The notes beneath the pieces are model-generated. The model saw only the letters and a program-made list of their open reading frames with translations, was not told the origin of the DNA and searched no databases. 64,000 nucleotides of DNA from Salinimicrobium gaetbulicola (GTDB lineage Bacteria > Bacteroidota > Bacteroidia > Flavobacteriales > Flavobacteriaceae), in the NCBI RefSeq assembly GCF_042676025.1, contig NZ_JBHTJP010000035.1, positions 1,072,354-1,136,353 on the forward strand. Reading direction: 5' to 3'. The position numbers and the translations under genes were made by a program. How positions within the stretch are numbered: position 1 is the first letter of the stretch; the number at the start of each line of letters is the position of its first letter. Positions 1 through 8,938 of the stretch are shown here, one piece after another.

Positions 1-2
1 GA

Positions 3-1355
3 CAACGCGCCCTCCTGGAAAAGTTAGGAAAAATCGAGTACGTCAAAATGTTACTGCTGCATTTTGGTATCGCCTTTGCCATCTACATTTTTGAAGGGCT
101 TTCCTTGCTGTATTTCCTGGGAGTATTTGGGTATTTCCTTTTCATCACTATTCAGAACGAAAACAGGAACAATGAAGCCTTGATGGCCGCGGCCTACATT
201 GCGGGGGCAGAGGTGTATTGGAGGATGACCGGGGCTTTGTTCTTTTATGAAACGGGAAAATATGCTGTGATCCTTTTTTTGTTGATCGGTATCTTTTTTA
301 AAGGAACATCTTCTAAGACTGTGCCTTTTTGGACATATTTATTTATTCTCCTACCCGGGGTAATAGTGGCTTCGGTCACTATAAGCTACGAAGCGGAATT
401 TAGAAAACTCATTGCCTTTAACCTGGCTGGACCTGTATGCCTGGGGATTTCAGCCCTGTATTGTTATTATAAAAAGATCAGGAAAAAAGATTTTCAGAGA
501 GTGCTCTTAATGCTCTTAATGCCGTTGCTCGCTCAGATGATATATCTCTTCCTATATACACCTTCTCTACAGGAAGGCATTATAAGCCTGTCTGGAAATT
601 ATGCTGCAACCGGAGGTTATGGGCCTAATCAAATATCTACAGTTTTTGGCCTGGGGGCTTTTCTTTTGGTGACTCGTTTATTCACGGTTAAAAATAAAAC
701 TGTGAATTTGATCGATCTTATTTTATTGGGGATGATGGGATATAGAGCTTTGATCACTTTCTCTAGAGGAGGGGTTATTACTGCCTTGATATGCATAGCT
801 GCATTTATTGCCCTGTTTTATTATAAACAAAATTCTGGTGAAAAAACTAAGATAAGGTTCAAGCTGATCATTCTTCTTGCAATTTTTCTTGGTATTTGGA
901 GTTTTTCTTCACTCAAGACATTTGGTTTACTGGAGAACAGATATGAAAATAGGGATGCAGCAGGAAATCTAAAAGAGGATATTACCACAGGTAGGGTCGA
1001 ATTGGTGGAGACCGAACTGCAGGGTTTTTATGAAAATCCGGTAATAGGGATAGGGGTTGGAAAAGGCCGGGAGTATCGAGAAGAAAATCTAGGAGTAGAG
1101 ATCAATACCCATAACGAAATTAGTAGGTTATTGGCTGAGCACGGAATTTTAGGGGTGGTAGCCGTTATTATACTTATTATTGTTCCATTAGTTTTCTGGA
1201 CAAAATTCAAGAATAACTATTATTTTCTCGCTTTTCTGGGCTTTTGGTTTTTGACCATTAATCATTCGGCTATGAGGATTGCCCTGCCTGCATTTGTGTA
1301 CGGACTCGCTTTATTATATATCGTTGATGACAAAAAGAATTCTCTATATAGGTAA
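3..1355 (+). CDS. O-antigen ligase/polymerase family membrane protein (5' end cut by window edge)
   Basis: Polytopic inner-membrane protein of the O-antigen ligase/polymerase (WaaL/Wzy) type, which joins or polymerises undecaprenyl-linked glycans on the periplasmic face. About ten hydrophobic segments are visible. Near the C terminus, about residues 327-365 counted from the ATG at 48, lies an ENPVIGIGVG stretch followed by THNEISRLLAEHGILG, the usual large-loop and post-loop signature. The frame is open for 15 codons upstream of the ATG at 48 right to the window edge, and this class often starts a little further upstream, so I treat it as 5'-partial. The next gene overlaps its 3' end by 29 bp, which implies one operon with the two glycosyltransferases. 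Ligase versus polymerase cannot be decided from sequence. Confidence 0.82.
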   Translation, partial: QRALLEKLGKIEYVKMLLLHFGIAFAIYIFEGLSLLYFLGVFGYFLFITIQNENRNNEALMAAAYIAGAEVYWRMTGALFFYETGKYAVILFLLIGIFFKGTSSKTVPFWTYLFILLPGVIVASVTISYEAEFRKLIAFNLAGPVCLGISALYCYYKKIRKKDFQRVLLMLLMPLLAQMIYLFLYTPSLQEGIISLSGNYAATGGYGPNQISTVFGLGAFLLVTRLFTVKNKTVNLIDLILLGMMGYRALITFSRGGVITALICIAAFIALFYYKQNSGEKTKIRFKLIILLAIFLGIWSFSSLKTFGLLENRYENRDAAGNLKEDITTGRVELVETELQGFYENPVIGIGVGKGREYREENLGVEINTHNEISRLLAEHGILGVVAVIILIIVPLVFWTKFKNNYYFLAFLGFWFLTINHSAMRIALPAFVYGLALLYIVDDKKNSLYR

Positions 1356-2367
1356 TAACCTTACGAACCCCACCTTTACGGCCACCTATATTTCTTTTTT
1401 TAGCGAGGCTTTAAAGGAGGAAGGGTATGAAGTAAAGACGGCGTCGGGTAAGGATAATAAGATCCTCAGGTTGACCGATATGCTCAACCTGATATGGCAT
1501 AACCGCAACCAAACCGACCTGGTTTTGATCGATACCTACGGTGCGCAGAATTTTTATTACGCATATAGCACCGCTAAGTTATGTTATCGATTAGACCTGC
1601 CTTATATTCCCATCTTACATGGAGGTAATTTACCGGAACGTCTGAAAGATTCAAAAGACCTGAGTGCTGAACTGTTCGGGAAGGCCTTTGTGAACATCGC
1701 GCCCTCTCACTTTTTGCATGATGCTTTTAAAGCCGAAGGGTTCGATAATGTACAGATAATCCCAAATTCCATTGTTCTCAGAAATTACCCTTTTAAAGAA
1801 AGACAGCGATTTGATCCGAGATTGCTTTGGGTGCGGCGGTTTCAGGAAAGGTATAATCCATTGATGGCCTTAAAGGTTTATGAAAAACTTTACCAAAAGT
1901 ATCCCGGGGCTCGATTATGTATGGTAGGTCCCGAAAAGGACGGATCTTTATCCCGCTGTAAGAAATATGCAAAGAAGAATAACCTTCCGGTTTATTTCCC
2001 TGGGAAAATGAAGAAGGAGGCCTGGTCATCTCTCTCGGTAGATTATGATTTTTTCATTAATACCACCGATGTTGATAATACGCCAATCAGTGTTATAGAG
2101 GCCATGGGGCTTGGACTGCCGGTAGTTTCTACTAATGTTGGCGGCATGCCAAATCTAATTAACGATCCCCATGATGGAGTACTGGTGCCCCAAAATGATG
2201 AAACGGCCATGACTCAGGCATTAGAAGAACTTTTAGAGAACCAGGAGAAAACGAATGCTATAGCTCTCGCAGCCAGGCGAAAAGTAGAAGAGTTCGATTG
2301 GGAAAAAGTGAAGGAACAATGGAATGAGGTCTTGTCTTCTGTACCTAGCCACACTTCACTGCAGTAA
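1327..2367 (+). CDS. Glycosyltransferase family 4-like protein (copy 1 of a tandem pair)
   Basis: Probable GT-B fold glycosyltransferase that adds a sugar to a lipid-linked surface glycan on the cytoplasmic side. The C-terminal nucleotide-sugar site is visible at about residues 250-275 (NTPISVIEAMGLGLPVVST, then NVGG). The N-terminal half carries an LLHGGxLPERL-type segment shared with the next gene. I chose ATG 1327 (MTKRILYIGNN) because it aligns with the start of the paralogue; the in-frame ATG at 1279 would add 16 unlike residues inside the upstream gene. It ends directly against the next ATG (TAA-ATG). Donor and acceptor are unknown. Confidence 0.85.
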   Translation: MTKRILYIGNNLTNPTFTATYISFFSEALKEEGYEVKTASGKDNKILRLTDMLNLIWHNRNQTDLVLIDTYGAQNFYYAYSTAKLCYRLDLPYIPILHGGNLPERLKDSKDLSAELFGKAFVNIAPSHFLHDAFKAEGFDNVQIIPNSIVLRNYPFKERQRFDPRLLWVRRFQERYNPLMALKVYEKLYQKYPGARLCMVGPEKDGSLSRCKKYAKKNNLPVYFPGKMKKEAWSSLSVDYDFFINTTDVDNTPISVIEAMGLGLPVVSTNVGGMPNLINDPHDGVLVPQNDETAMTQALEELLENQEKTNAIALAARRKVEEFDWEKVKEQWNEVLSSVPSHTSLQ

Positions 2368-3384
2368 ATGAGCAAAAAACAGCTGATATATATAGGAAAT
2401 AAATTGAAGGAGAGAGGGGGGAATCCTACCTCAATAGATATACTGGCGCCTTTATTTCAAAAGGAAGGTTATAACGTTATCACTGCCTCAGGTTTCAAAA
2501 ACAAGGCTTTTAGGATCCTTCACATGCTGTCTGTAATTCTTAAGAATTCCCGGTCTGCAAATTGGGTGTTGATAGATACTTACAGTACGAGCAATTTTTG
2601 GTATGCCTATTCAGCAGGAAGATTAGCTCATTTTCTTGGGTTAAAATATATTCTTTTGCTACATGGCGGAGAACTTCCGGAGAGACTTCAACGCACTCCC
2701 GGGAAAACACATTGGCTTCTTAAGCACGCGTGCGCTAACATAGCGCCTTCTGCTTATCTTAAAGACAAATTCCAGGCTGCAGGTATCTCCGGAATAAAAT
2801 ATATTCCGAATAGCATAAACTTAAAGGATTATCCTTTTAAGGAGCGAACAGGCTTTCAGCCGAAACTGTTATGGGTACGGGCGTTTGCCGGAATCTATGA
2901 TCCTATGTCGGCAATACAAACTTTGGAACTGCTTTTAGAAAGGTATCAAGATGCTGAACTCTGCATGGTGGGCCCGGAAAAAGACGACTCCTTCAAAAAG
3001 TGTCGGGATTATGTTAGCAAAAAAAACTTACCAGTAACATTTAAAGGAATACTCGATAAACGTGAATGGCATAGGCTTTCGGAGAGCTATTGTATTTTTT
3101 TAAATACCAGTACCATCGATAATACTCCCGTAAGTGTGATCGAAGCTATGGCTTTAGGTTTACCGGTGGTCTCTACAGCAGTGGGCGGTATTCCTGTACT
3201 GATCGAGGATCAAAGAACCGGCCTGTTGGTTCCTGCCAACAATTCTCCTGCCATGGCAAATGCTGTAGAACATTTACTTTCCCATCCTGAAAATGCAAAG
3301 CAGATTTCAGTTTCAGCCCGTCAGCAGGTTGAAAAATTTGACTGGAATTCTGTCAAAGATTTATGGGCTCAGGTTTTCTCCTGA
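2368..3384 (+). CDS. Glycosyltransferase family 4-like protein (copy 2 of a tandem pair)
   Basis: Paralogue of the preceding gene, of nearly the same length (338 against 346 residues) and collinear along its whole length: IYIGN N terminus, VLIDTY, LLHGGELPERL, IPNSI, LLWVR, CMVGPEKD, and the nucleotide-sugar motif NTPVSVIEAMALGLPVVST near residue 250. This is best explained by tandem duplication followed by divergence, giving two successive transferases in one glycan pathway. The start codon follows the upstream stop with no gap, so translation is probably coupled. No strong hairpin follows; the 248 bp to the next gene are AT-rich. Sugar specificity cannot be read from sequence. Confidence 0.85.
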   Translation: MSKKQLIYIGNKLKERGGNPTSIDILAPLFQKEGYNVITASGFKNKAFRILHMLSVILKNSRSANWVLIDTYSTSNFWYAYSAGRLAHFLGLKYILLLHGGELPERLQRTPGKTHWLLKHACANIAPSAYLKDKFQAAGISGIKYIPNSINLKDYPFKERTGFQPKLLWVRAFAGIYDPMSAIQTLELLLERYQDAELCMVGPEKDDSFKKCRDYVSKKNLPVTFKGILDKREWHRLSESYCIFLNTSTIDNTPVSVIEAMALGLPVVSTAVGGIPVLIEDQRTGLLVPANNSPAMANAVEHLLSHPENAKQISVSARQQVEKFDWNSVKDLWAQVFS

Positions 3385-3632
3385 ATAATTTTCTTTCCTT
3401 TTTTTAAATCCATAAGATTTTAACTTTTTTAAGTATTTGATATTTAGTACATTTCTTCAGTATTAAATCTCACCCCTGCACGAACTTTTTATAGAATTCA
3501 TTTCCTTAATAGGATTTTGAAATATAAAAACTGAGTGAATATTTTAGTGCCCTCCTCATCTTTCACTCTGTAAAGCAATTATTTGACCTAACTTATAATG
3601 GGATTCTGTAATGAATTCCACTGGTTAATGTT

Positions 3633-5120
3633 ATGGAAGAAGCAGAACTCTTGACAAAAAACAGGCGGCCGGATCTTTCGGAAGTAAACTCTTCCTTATA
3701 TTTACCGCGTAAATTTTTCCGAATGTCCCAAAGACGGCGAATTCATTTTGAGATCTCTGAACGCAAAATCTTCCTGAGGATTTTTGATATATTTTGGGTG
3801 TTGACCACTCTTTACTTTACAGGACTTTTTTTTCACTTAGATTACTTTACCATCAATGCCGACTTCTGGGTGTGGACCCTGATGCTTACTCTTTATCTTA
3901 CGCTGTTTTCTTCGGTTTTTGAGCTCTATGATCTGCAAAAGGCAAGCAGGTATGAGACAGTACTTAAAAATGTCTTTTTAGCATCTTCTGTGACCGTTCT
4001 AGTGTATCTTTTAACGCCAATTCTTACTCCGGTATTGCCGAATAACAGAATGCAGATCCTGTATTTTTACCTCGCGGTTGTTTTCGCTCTTTTGGTATGG
4101 AGGTTCGCATATATCAGGTTCATTTCTTCCCCGCGTTTTTATAAAAGGGTTCTGGTGATTGGTGATGCTTTCGATATGGATAAGATCGCTGATCAGCTTC
4201 TACGTGCAGATCCAAATTATTCTGTGGTAAGTTATTTGAATACGGGCTCTGAACAAAACCGTGAGATTAAATCACGAAAAGGTATATCACATTATCATTC
4301 TGAAAGTATTACGAACATAATCAGACGGCATAAGATAGATGAGATCTTAATTAATGAACTGGATCCCGAAAATGACAGTGCAGACCTTAGTGAGGAGATC
4401 TTTGTATTGCTGAAAAGAGGTTTTCCCGTGCGTGACTTTAACCAGGTCTACGAAGAGAAGACACACAGGATTCCGGTGCAGATGATCAACCGGAACTTTT
4501 ATGAATTTTTCCGCTTTAGCCGAAGTAATGACAATAAGTTTTACCAGATCTTTCATCGTACAGCAGATATTATTATCTCGGTTATAGGGCTGGTGATCGG
4601 TTTTATCCTGGTGCCTTTTATTTTTCTCGGCAATTTGGTTGCCAACAGGGGAAGTCTGTTTTACAAACAGGAACGTGTGGGGCGAAACGGAGAGGTTTTT
4701 GAGATTATTAAGTTCAGAACCATGGAACTCAATGCCGAGCCCAACGGCGCTCAATGGACCACAAAAAATGATTCCCGGGTTACCCGCTTCGGAAAGTTTC
4801 TTAGAAGGTCCCGACTGGATGAAATTCCACAGTTTTATAACATATTGAAAGGGGAGATGAGCTTTATAGGGCCCCGTCCTGAACGTCCTTTCTTTGTGAA
4901 AGAATTATCTGAAGCCATACCATTTTATGATACCCGGCACTTCATTAAACCGGGCCTTACCGGTTGGGCGCAGGTAATGACTGATTATGCCGACAGTCAT
5001 GCCGACAGCCTTGAAAAACTTCAATACGACTTGTATTATATCAAGTACAGAAATATCTTTATTGATATCACCATCCTTACCAAGACCTTAAGCACCATCA
5101 TTTTCTTCAGAGGTCAGTAA
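3633..5120 (+). CDS. Undecaprenyl-phosphate sugar-1-phosphate transferase, WcaJ-like
   Basis: Initiating enzyme of exopolysaccharide or O-antigen synthesis: it moves a hexose-1-phosphate from a UDP-sugar to undecaprenyl phosphate at the inner membrane. The layout is typical of the 460-500 residue WcaJ/WbaP class: four N-terminal membrane segments (about 45-170), a Rossmann-like middle domain (about 175-290), a hydrophobic hairpin near 305-330, then the catalytic bacterial sugar transferase domain with FKIIKFRTM (about 355-362), RLDEIPQF (about 393-400), GPRPERP and PGLTGWAQV. It lies 248 bp after the glycosyltransferases on the same strand and fits as the priming step of that locus. Glucose or galactose is the likely substrate but is not determinable here. 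Confidence 0.9.
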   Translation: MEEAELLTKNRRPDLSEVNSSLYLPRKFFRMSQRRRIHFEISERKIFLRIFDIFWVLTTLYFTGLFFHLDYFTINADFWVWTLMLTLYLTLFSSVFELYDLQKASRYETVLKNVFLASSVTVLVYLLTPILTPVLPNNRMQILYFYLAVVFALLVWRFAYIRFISSPRFYKRVLVIGDAFDMDKIADQLLRADPNYSVVSYLNTGSEQNREIKSRKGISHYHSESITNIIRRHKIDEILINELDPENDSADLSEEIFVLLKRGFPVRDFNQVYEEKTHRIPVQMINRNFYEFFRFSRSNDNKFYQIFHRTADIIISVIGLVIGFILVPFIFLGNLVANRGSLFYKQERVGRNGEVFEIIKFRTMELNAEPNGAQWTTKNDSRVTRFGKFLRRSRLDEIPQFYNILKGEMSFIGPRPERPFFVKELSEAIPFYDTRHFIKPGLTGWAQVMTDYADSHADSLEKLQYDLYYIKYRNIFIDITILTKTLSTIIFFRGQ

Positions 5121-5182
5121 GATTCAATTAACAATTATCAGGCTGGTAACCATCAACTGACCACTGACAACCGGTTACTGCT

Positions 5183-6775
5183 TTAACTGATCCGGCTGCG
5201 TTTCCATTTTATCATCGCAAAAAGGAAAATGAAGAGGGCTAAAAATTGTGCGATACGGGCAATGTAATCTCCATGGCGGGAGTAAAAAGTGACTTTATCG
5301 TTCAAAGTTATTTCTCCTATCAAAGCTCCTTGCTTTTCATAGCCTAATGATTTTGTGATCTCTCCCTTCTCGTTGATAAAAGCCGAGATCCCTGTATTGG
5401 CGCTTCTGGCTACCGAGCGTCGGTTTTCAATTGCGCGAAGCCTCGCATAACTCAAATGCTGTTTGTGACCCTGGGTTTTTCCCCACCAGGCATCATTGGT
5501 AATGATCGCCAGGAAATCGGCTCCGTTATTTACATAGCCCGTAACGTAATCTCCATAGACCGATTCATAACATATTATTGGTCCGGCCTCTCCCGATTCA
5601 TCCAGTTCAAAAACACTTCTTTCTGGCTGGGTGGTTTTCATGGCCACCGTTCCTCCAAGATCGATCATGACATCTCCCAGGATAGGGCGCAACACCTCCT
5701 GATAAGGGAAATTCTCAACTCCCACCACCAGTTTTGACTTGTGGTAGAAGCTCACGGAATCATTTGCGTTCACCAAAAATGCCGAGTTGTAGTCATTATA
5801 CCAATCCATTGGTCCGATCTGGTTACTTTGCCCTGTAACTCTTGAAGGATCATTGAATCGCTCATACATGGAAATACCACTCAAAAATGATATTTCCGGA
5901 TGGTTTCTCACGAATTCTCGGGTGTAGTAACTGGCTTCAGAATTCCTGAACCTGCTCAGCACAGTTCCGTCAGCAAAAACAGTCTCGGGAGCGATCACCA
6001 CTTTAGTATTAGGAGTGATCTTATTTTCGGCAAGTTTGGTAAGAAGTTCGCCTATGCGGGTGTCTGTGGTATTGTATTTTTCGGTGTAGGGGTTGATATT
6101 CGGTTGGAGTACAACGGCTTCGATACTTCTGTCACTTTCTTCATAATTGTTCAGAATGATCAAAGAAATAAGGATCGGAACAAGAATTAATAGCCCGGTT
6201 TTTAACGCCCCCCGATATATGATTCCTTTATCCTGATATTTTTCAAAAAGAAGCCACATTTTCAGTAATGAAAAATTAGCAAGCAGGACCCAAAGCGTTC
6301 CGCCGAAAGTACCGGTGTATTCATACCACTGTATCCAGGAGGTGAATTCAGAAAACCCATTTCCCAGGTTCAGCCAGGGCCAGGAAAATTCCCAGTTCAA
6401 ATGCAGATATTCAAAGACCATCCAAATACTTATGAAGAAGGATGCGGAAGCTTTAAAATTCACTTTTTTGGCAACCTGGTGAAAAATGAGGAATACCAAT
6501 GCCATGAAAAGGGAATTCATGACGATGGCGAAAACACCTCCAAATGGCGTGGAAATATAAAGCCAATAGGTAGTGATCACATTCCAAATGAAAAAGCTTA
6601 AATAAGAAAGCCCGAAGATCTTCCATTTATGATGCTTCGCGCCTTGTTCCCTCAGGTGGTTTTCAACATAGAGTAAAGGAACGAATCCGAAGAAAAGAAG
6701 AAACGGAAATCCATATGTGGGCCAGCCCAGGGCTAGTATAAATCCGGAAACAAGTGCGTATATAAAGTATTTCAT
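5183..6775 (-). CDS. lnt: Apolipoprotein N-acyltransferase
   Basis: Inner-membrane enzyme that N-acylates the lipid-modified cysteine of lipoproteins, the last step of lipoprotein maturation. N-terminal hydrophobic helices are followed by a periplasmic nitrilase-type domain with the three catalytic residues visible: Glu near 265 (APETVFADG), Lys near 346 (YHKSKLVVG) and Cys near 401 (ICYESVYGDY). A final membrane segment closes the protein, as in the family. I start it at ATG 6775 (MKYFIYALV); the upstream in-frame alternative at 6802 adds nine residues before the first membrane helix. It is convergent with the polysaccharide genes and divergent from pssA. At least five lipobox proteins in this window would be its substrates. 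Confidence 0.9.
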   Translation of the reverse strand: MKYFIYALVSGFILALGWPTYGFPFLLFFGFVPLLYVENHLREQGAKHHKWKIFGLSYLSFFIWNVITTYWLYISTPFGGVFAIVMNSLFMALVFLIFHQVAKKVNFKASASFFISIWMVFEYLHLNWEFSWPWLNLGNGFSEFTSWIQWYEYTGTFGGTLWVLLANFSLLKMWLLFEKYQDKGIIYRGALKTGLLILVPILISLIILNNYEESDRSIEAVVLQPNINPYTEKYNTTDTRIGELLTKLAENKITPNTKVVIAPETVFADGTVLSRFRNSEASYYTREFVRNHPEISFLSGISMYERFNDPSRVTGQSNQIGPMDWYNDYNSAFLVNANDSVSFYHKSKLVVGVENFPYQEVLRPILGDVMIDLGGTVAMKTTQPERSVFELDESGEAGPIICYESVYGDYVTGYVNNGADFLAIITNDAWWGKTQGHKQHLSYARLRAIENRRSVARSANTGISAFINEKGEITKSLGYEKQGALIGEITLNDKVTFYSRHGDYIARIAQFLALFIFLFAMIKWKRSRIS

Positions 6776-6910
6776 CAGGGAGCTTTGTGCCAAATTTAGC
6801 AAACTCTGTTTACATTCCGGGAAGCCTTTTCGGGAATACCGGTTTTTTCAGAATTTAATCTTTGACTAACTCTGCTGCCTTTTTACTATTTTTACCCAAA
6901 ACCAACCAAT

Positions 6911-7663
6911 ATGAACCTTACCAGACATATTCCCAATACTATCACTTTGCTAAACCTTCTCTGCGGAAGTATCGCGACGATCTTCGCGGTGCAAGGCAAC
7001 CTGGTGATGGCTGCTATTTTTGTAGCTCTGGGGATCTTTTTTGACTTTTTCGACGGACTTGCCGCGAGACTTCTTAATGTGAAATCTGAATTAGGGTTAC
7101 AGTTAGATTCGCTGGCAGATATGGTTACCAGCGGATTGGTGCCGGGAATTATTATGTTTCAGCTATTCCGAAAGGCTCTCCCTAAATATGAGGCTACAGC
7201 AATTGACTGGGAGGCGGGACAAAACTTTTTTGAATGGAATTTTCCGGTTTTGGCTTTGTTAGGTTTGTTAGTGACCTTAGGATCAGGGTACAGATTGGCG
7301 AAATTCAATATTGATGAGCGTCAATCAGATTCTTTCATTGGTTTGCCCACTCCAGCGAACGCGTTATTAATAATAAGTTTACCCCTGATACTCATTTATC
7401 AGCCTCAACCGGAACTGGTAGCGATTATACTCAATCCGTGGTTTCTAGTAGGGCTGAGTTTATTCAGCTGTTTTATGCTGAATGCTGAGGTGCCATTATT
7501 TGCACTGAAGTTCAGTGATTGGTCTCTTGGTAAAAATAAATTGCGTTACGGATTTTTACTTTTCTGCCTGCTGTTATTGATCTTTCTGCAGTTCGCGGCG
7601 ATCCCTGTAATAATAGTCAGCTATGTAATTCTGTCAATTATCTCTAACAGGACCGGGAAATAA
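6911..7663 (+). CDS. pssA: CDP-diacylglycerol-serine O-phosphatidyltransferase
   Basis: Membrane enzyme that makes phosphatidylserine from CDP-diacylglycerol and serine, leading to phosphatidylethanolamine. The CDP-alcohol phosphotransferase signature (DG x2 AR x8 G x3 D x3 D) is intact at about residues 47-76, starting DGLAARLLN and ending LDSLADMV. Several hydrophobic segments follow. At 250 residues it has the length of the short, integral-membrane bacterial type rather than the E. coli-type enzyme. It stands alone on the plus strand between two minus-strand blocks, with an AT-rich inverted repeat behind it at 7678-7703. Confidence 0.92.
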   Translation: MNLTRHIPNTITLLNLLCGSIATIFAVQGNLVMAAIFVALGIFFDFFDGLAARLLNVKSELGLQLDSLADMVTSGLVPGIIMFQLFRKALPKYEATAIDWEAGQNFFEWNFPVLALLGLLVTLGSGYRLAKFNIDERQSDSFIGLPTPANALLIISLPLILIYQPQPELVAIILNPWFLVGLSLFSCFMLNAEVPLFALKFSDWSLGKNKLRYGFLLFCLLLLIFLQFAAIPVIIVSYVILSIISNRTGK

Positions 7664-7677
7664 AGTTTGATAAAAGG

Positions 7678-7703
7678 TATTTCTGAAAGTATTTTCAGAA
7701 ATA
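7678..7703. repeat. AT-rich perfect inverted repeat between pssA and lptB
   Basis: Arms of 11 bp (TATTTCTGAAA and its complement) flank a 4-base GTAT loop in the gap between two convergent genes. Position and symmetry suggest a shared transcription end or RNA-stabilising hairpin, but there is no clear T-run and the stem is AT-rich, so a terminator role is only inferred. Confidence 0.5.
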
Positions 7704-7746
7704 AAAATCAGAAATTACTGAGCTTTTCAGCGTCTTTCAGTAAAAA

Positions 7747-8487
7747 CTATTGGAATAATTTTTTCTTCCGAAGTTCAAAATTCTGACCTAGATATACTTT
7801 TCGAACCATTTCATCTTCCGCCAGCTCTTCCGGAATTCCGGCTTTAAGAATGCGACCTTCGAACATTAAGTACGTTCTGTCTGTAATAGCAAGGGTTTCC
7901 TGAACGTTGTGGTCAGTAATAAGAATTCCGATGTTCTTGTCTTTCAGCTGAGCGACGATCCTTTGAATATCTTCAACCGCTACAGGGTCAACTCCGGCAA
8001 AAGGTTCATCCAGGAGAATGAAGTTTGGATCTGTTGCCAGGGCACGGGCGATCTCGGTTCTACGACGCTCTCCTCCACTTAACAGGTCTCCGCGGCTCTT
8101 CCGAATATGCCCAAGACTGAATTCTTCGATCAGGGATTCCATTTTCATCTGGCGTTCCTTTTTTGACAACTTGGTAAGCTCCAGAACGCTCATTATATTG
8201 TCCTCAATACTCAGCTTTCTAAAAACAGAAGCTTCCTGTGCCAGGTATCCAATCCCGTGTTGAGCCCTTTTGTACATCGGGAATTTGGTAATGTTTTCCT
8301 TATCCAAAAAAATACGGCCGCCATTAGGTTTGATCAATCCTACGATCATATAAAAAGAAGTGGTTTTCCCGGCTCCGTTCGGTCCAAGAAGCCCCACGAT
8401 CTCGCCCTGATTTACTTCAAGAGAAATGCCTTTAACGACTTCCCGTCCTTTATATGATTTAATAAGATTTTCGGCTCGTAGTTTCAT
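7747..8487 (-). CDS. lptB: LPS export ABC transporter ATP-binding protein LptB
   Basis: Cytoplasmic ATPase that powers LptFG to extract lipopolysaccharide from the inner membrane. Walker A is GPNGAGKT at about residues 35-42, the ABC signature is LSGGERRR near 140, and Walker B is FILLDEPFAGVDP near 157-169; the DEPFAGVDP form is typical of LptB. At 246 residues it is normal for a stand-alone LptB. It is the last gene of the minus-strand block kdsD-tatC-CMD-lptB, so its expression is tied to Kdo precursor synthesis, a sensible pairing for LPS assembly. A permease of the LptF/LptG type lies at 52.5 kb. Confidence 0.93.
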   Translation of the reverse strand: MKLRAENLIKSYKGREVVKGISLEVNQGEIVGLLGPNGAGKTTSFYMIVGLIKPNGGRIFLDKENITKFPMYKRAQHGIGYLAQEASVFRKLSIEDNIMSVLELTKLSKKERQMKMESLIEEFSLGHIRKSRGDLLSGGERRRTEIARALATDPNFILLDEPFAGVDPVAVEDIQRIVAQLKDKNIGILITDHNVQETLAITDRTYLMFEGRILKAGIPEELAEDEMVRKVYLGQNFELRKKKLFQ

Positions 8488-8596
8488 GTTGATATAAGAT
8501 TTTGGTTTTCGACCAGAGGATAAAGTTACATGAAAGAGAAGAGAATTAAGACTTCAGAAATAACATCTCTCAATTCTCAATTCTCAGATCTCAATA

Positions 8597-8938
8597 CTAT
8601 TTTTCCAATTCTTCCCAGTATTCGTACGCTCTTCTAAGGTGTGGAATGACAATAGTCCCACCTACCAGGGTGGCGATACTTAGAGCTTCCATAGTTTCTT
8701 CTTTAGAAATACCTTCCTTATAACAGGTCTCTAAATGATATTTTACACAGTCATCGCACCTTAACACCGTAGAGGCTACTAAACCAAGTAACTCTTTCGT
8801 CTTTATGTCAAGAGCGCCCGCAGAAAATGCATTGGTGTCAAGGTTAAATATACGTTTTATGATCTTATTGTTGTCGCCAAGGATCTTATCGTTCATCTTC
8901 TGGCGGTACTCGTTGAATTCTTCTACCTGATTTTTCAT
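8597..8938 (-). CDS. Carboxymuconolactone decarboxylase (CMD/AhpD-like) family protein
   Basis: Small cytoplasmic all-helical protein of the CMD/AhpD superfamily. It has the redox-type CxxC motif, CDDCVKYHLETC, with cysteines at residues 61 and 64 and a histidine at 68, as in peroxidase-type members; a disulfide reductase or peroxidase activity is therefore more likely than lactone decarboxylation. Length (113 residues) fits a single-domain member. Its start overlaps the tatC stop by 4 bp (ATGA), implying translational coupling inside the kdsD-tatC-CMD-lptB block. The specific substrate is unknown. Confidence 0.85.
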   Translation of the reverse strand: MKNQVEEFNEYRQKMNDKILGDNNKIIKRIFNLDTNAFSAGALDIKTKELLGLVASTVLRCDDCVKYHLETCYKEGISKEETMEALSIATLVGGTIVIPHLRRAYEYWEELEK

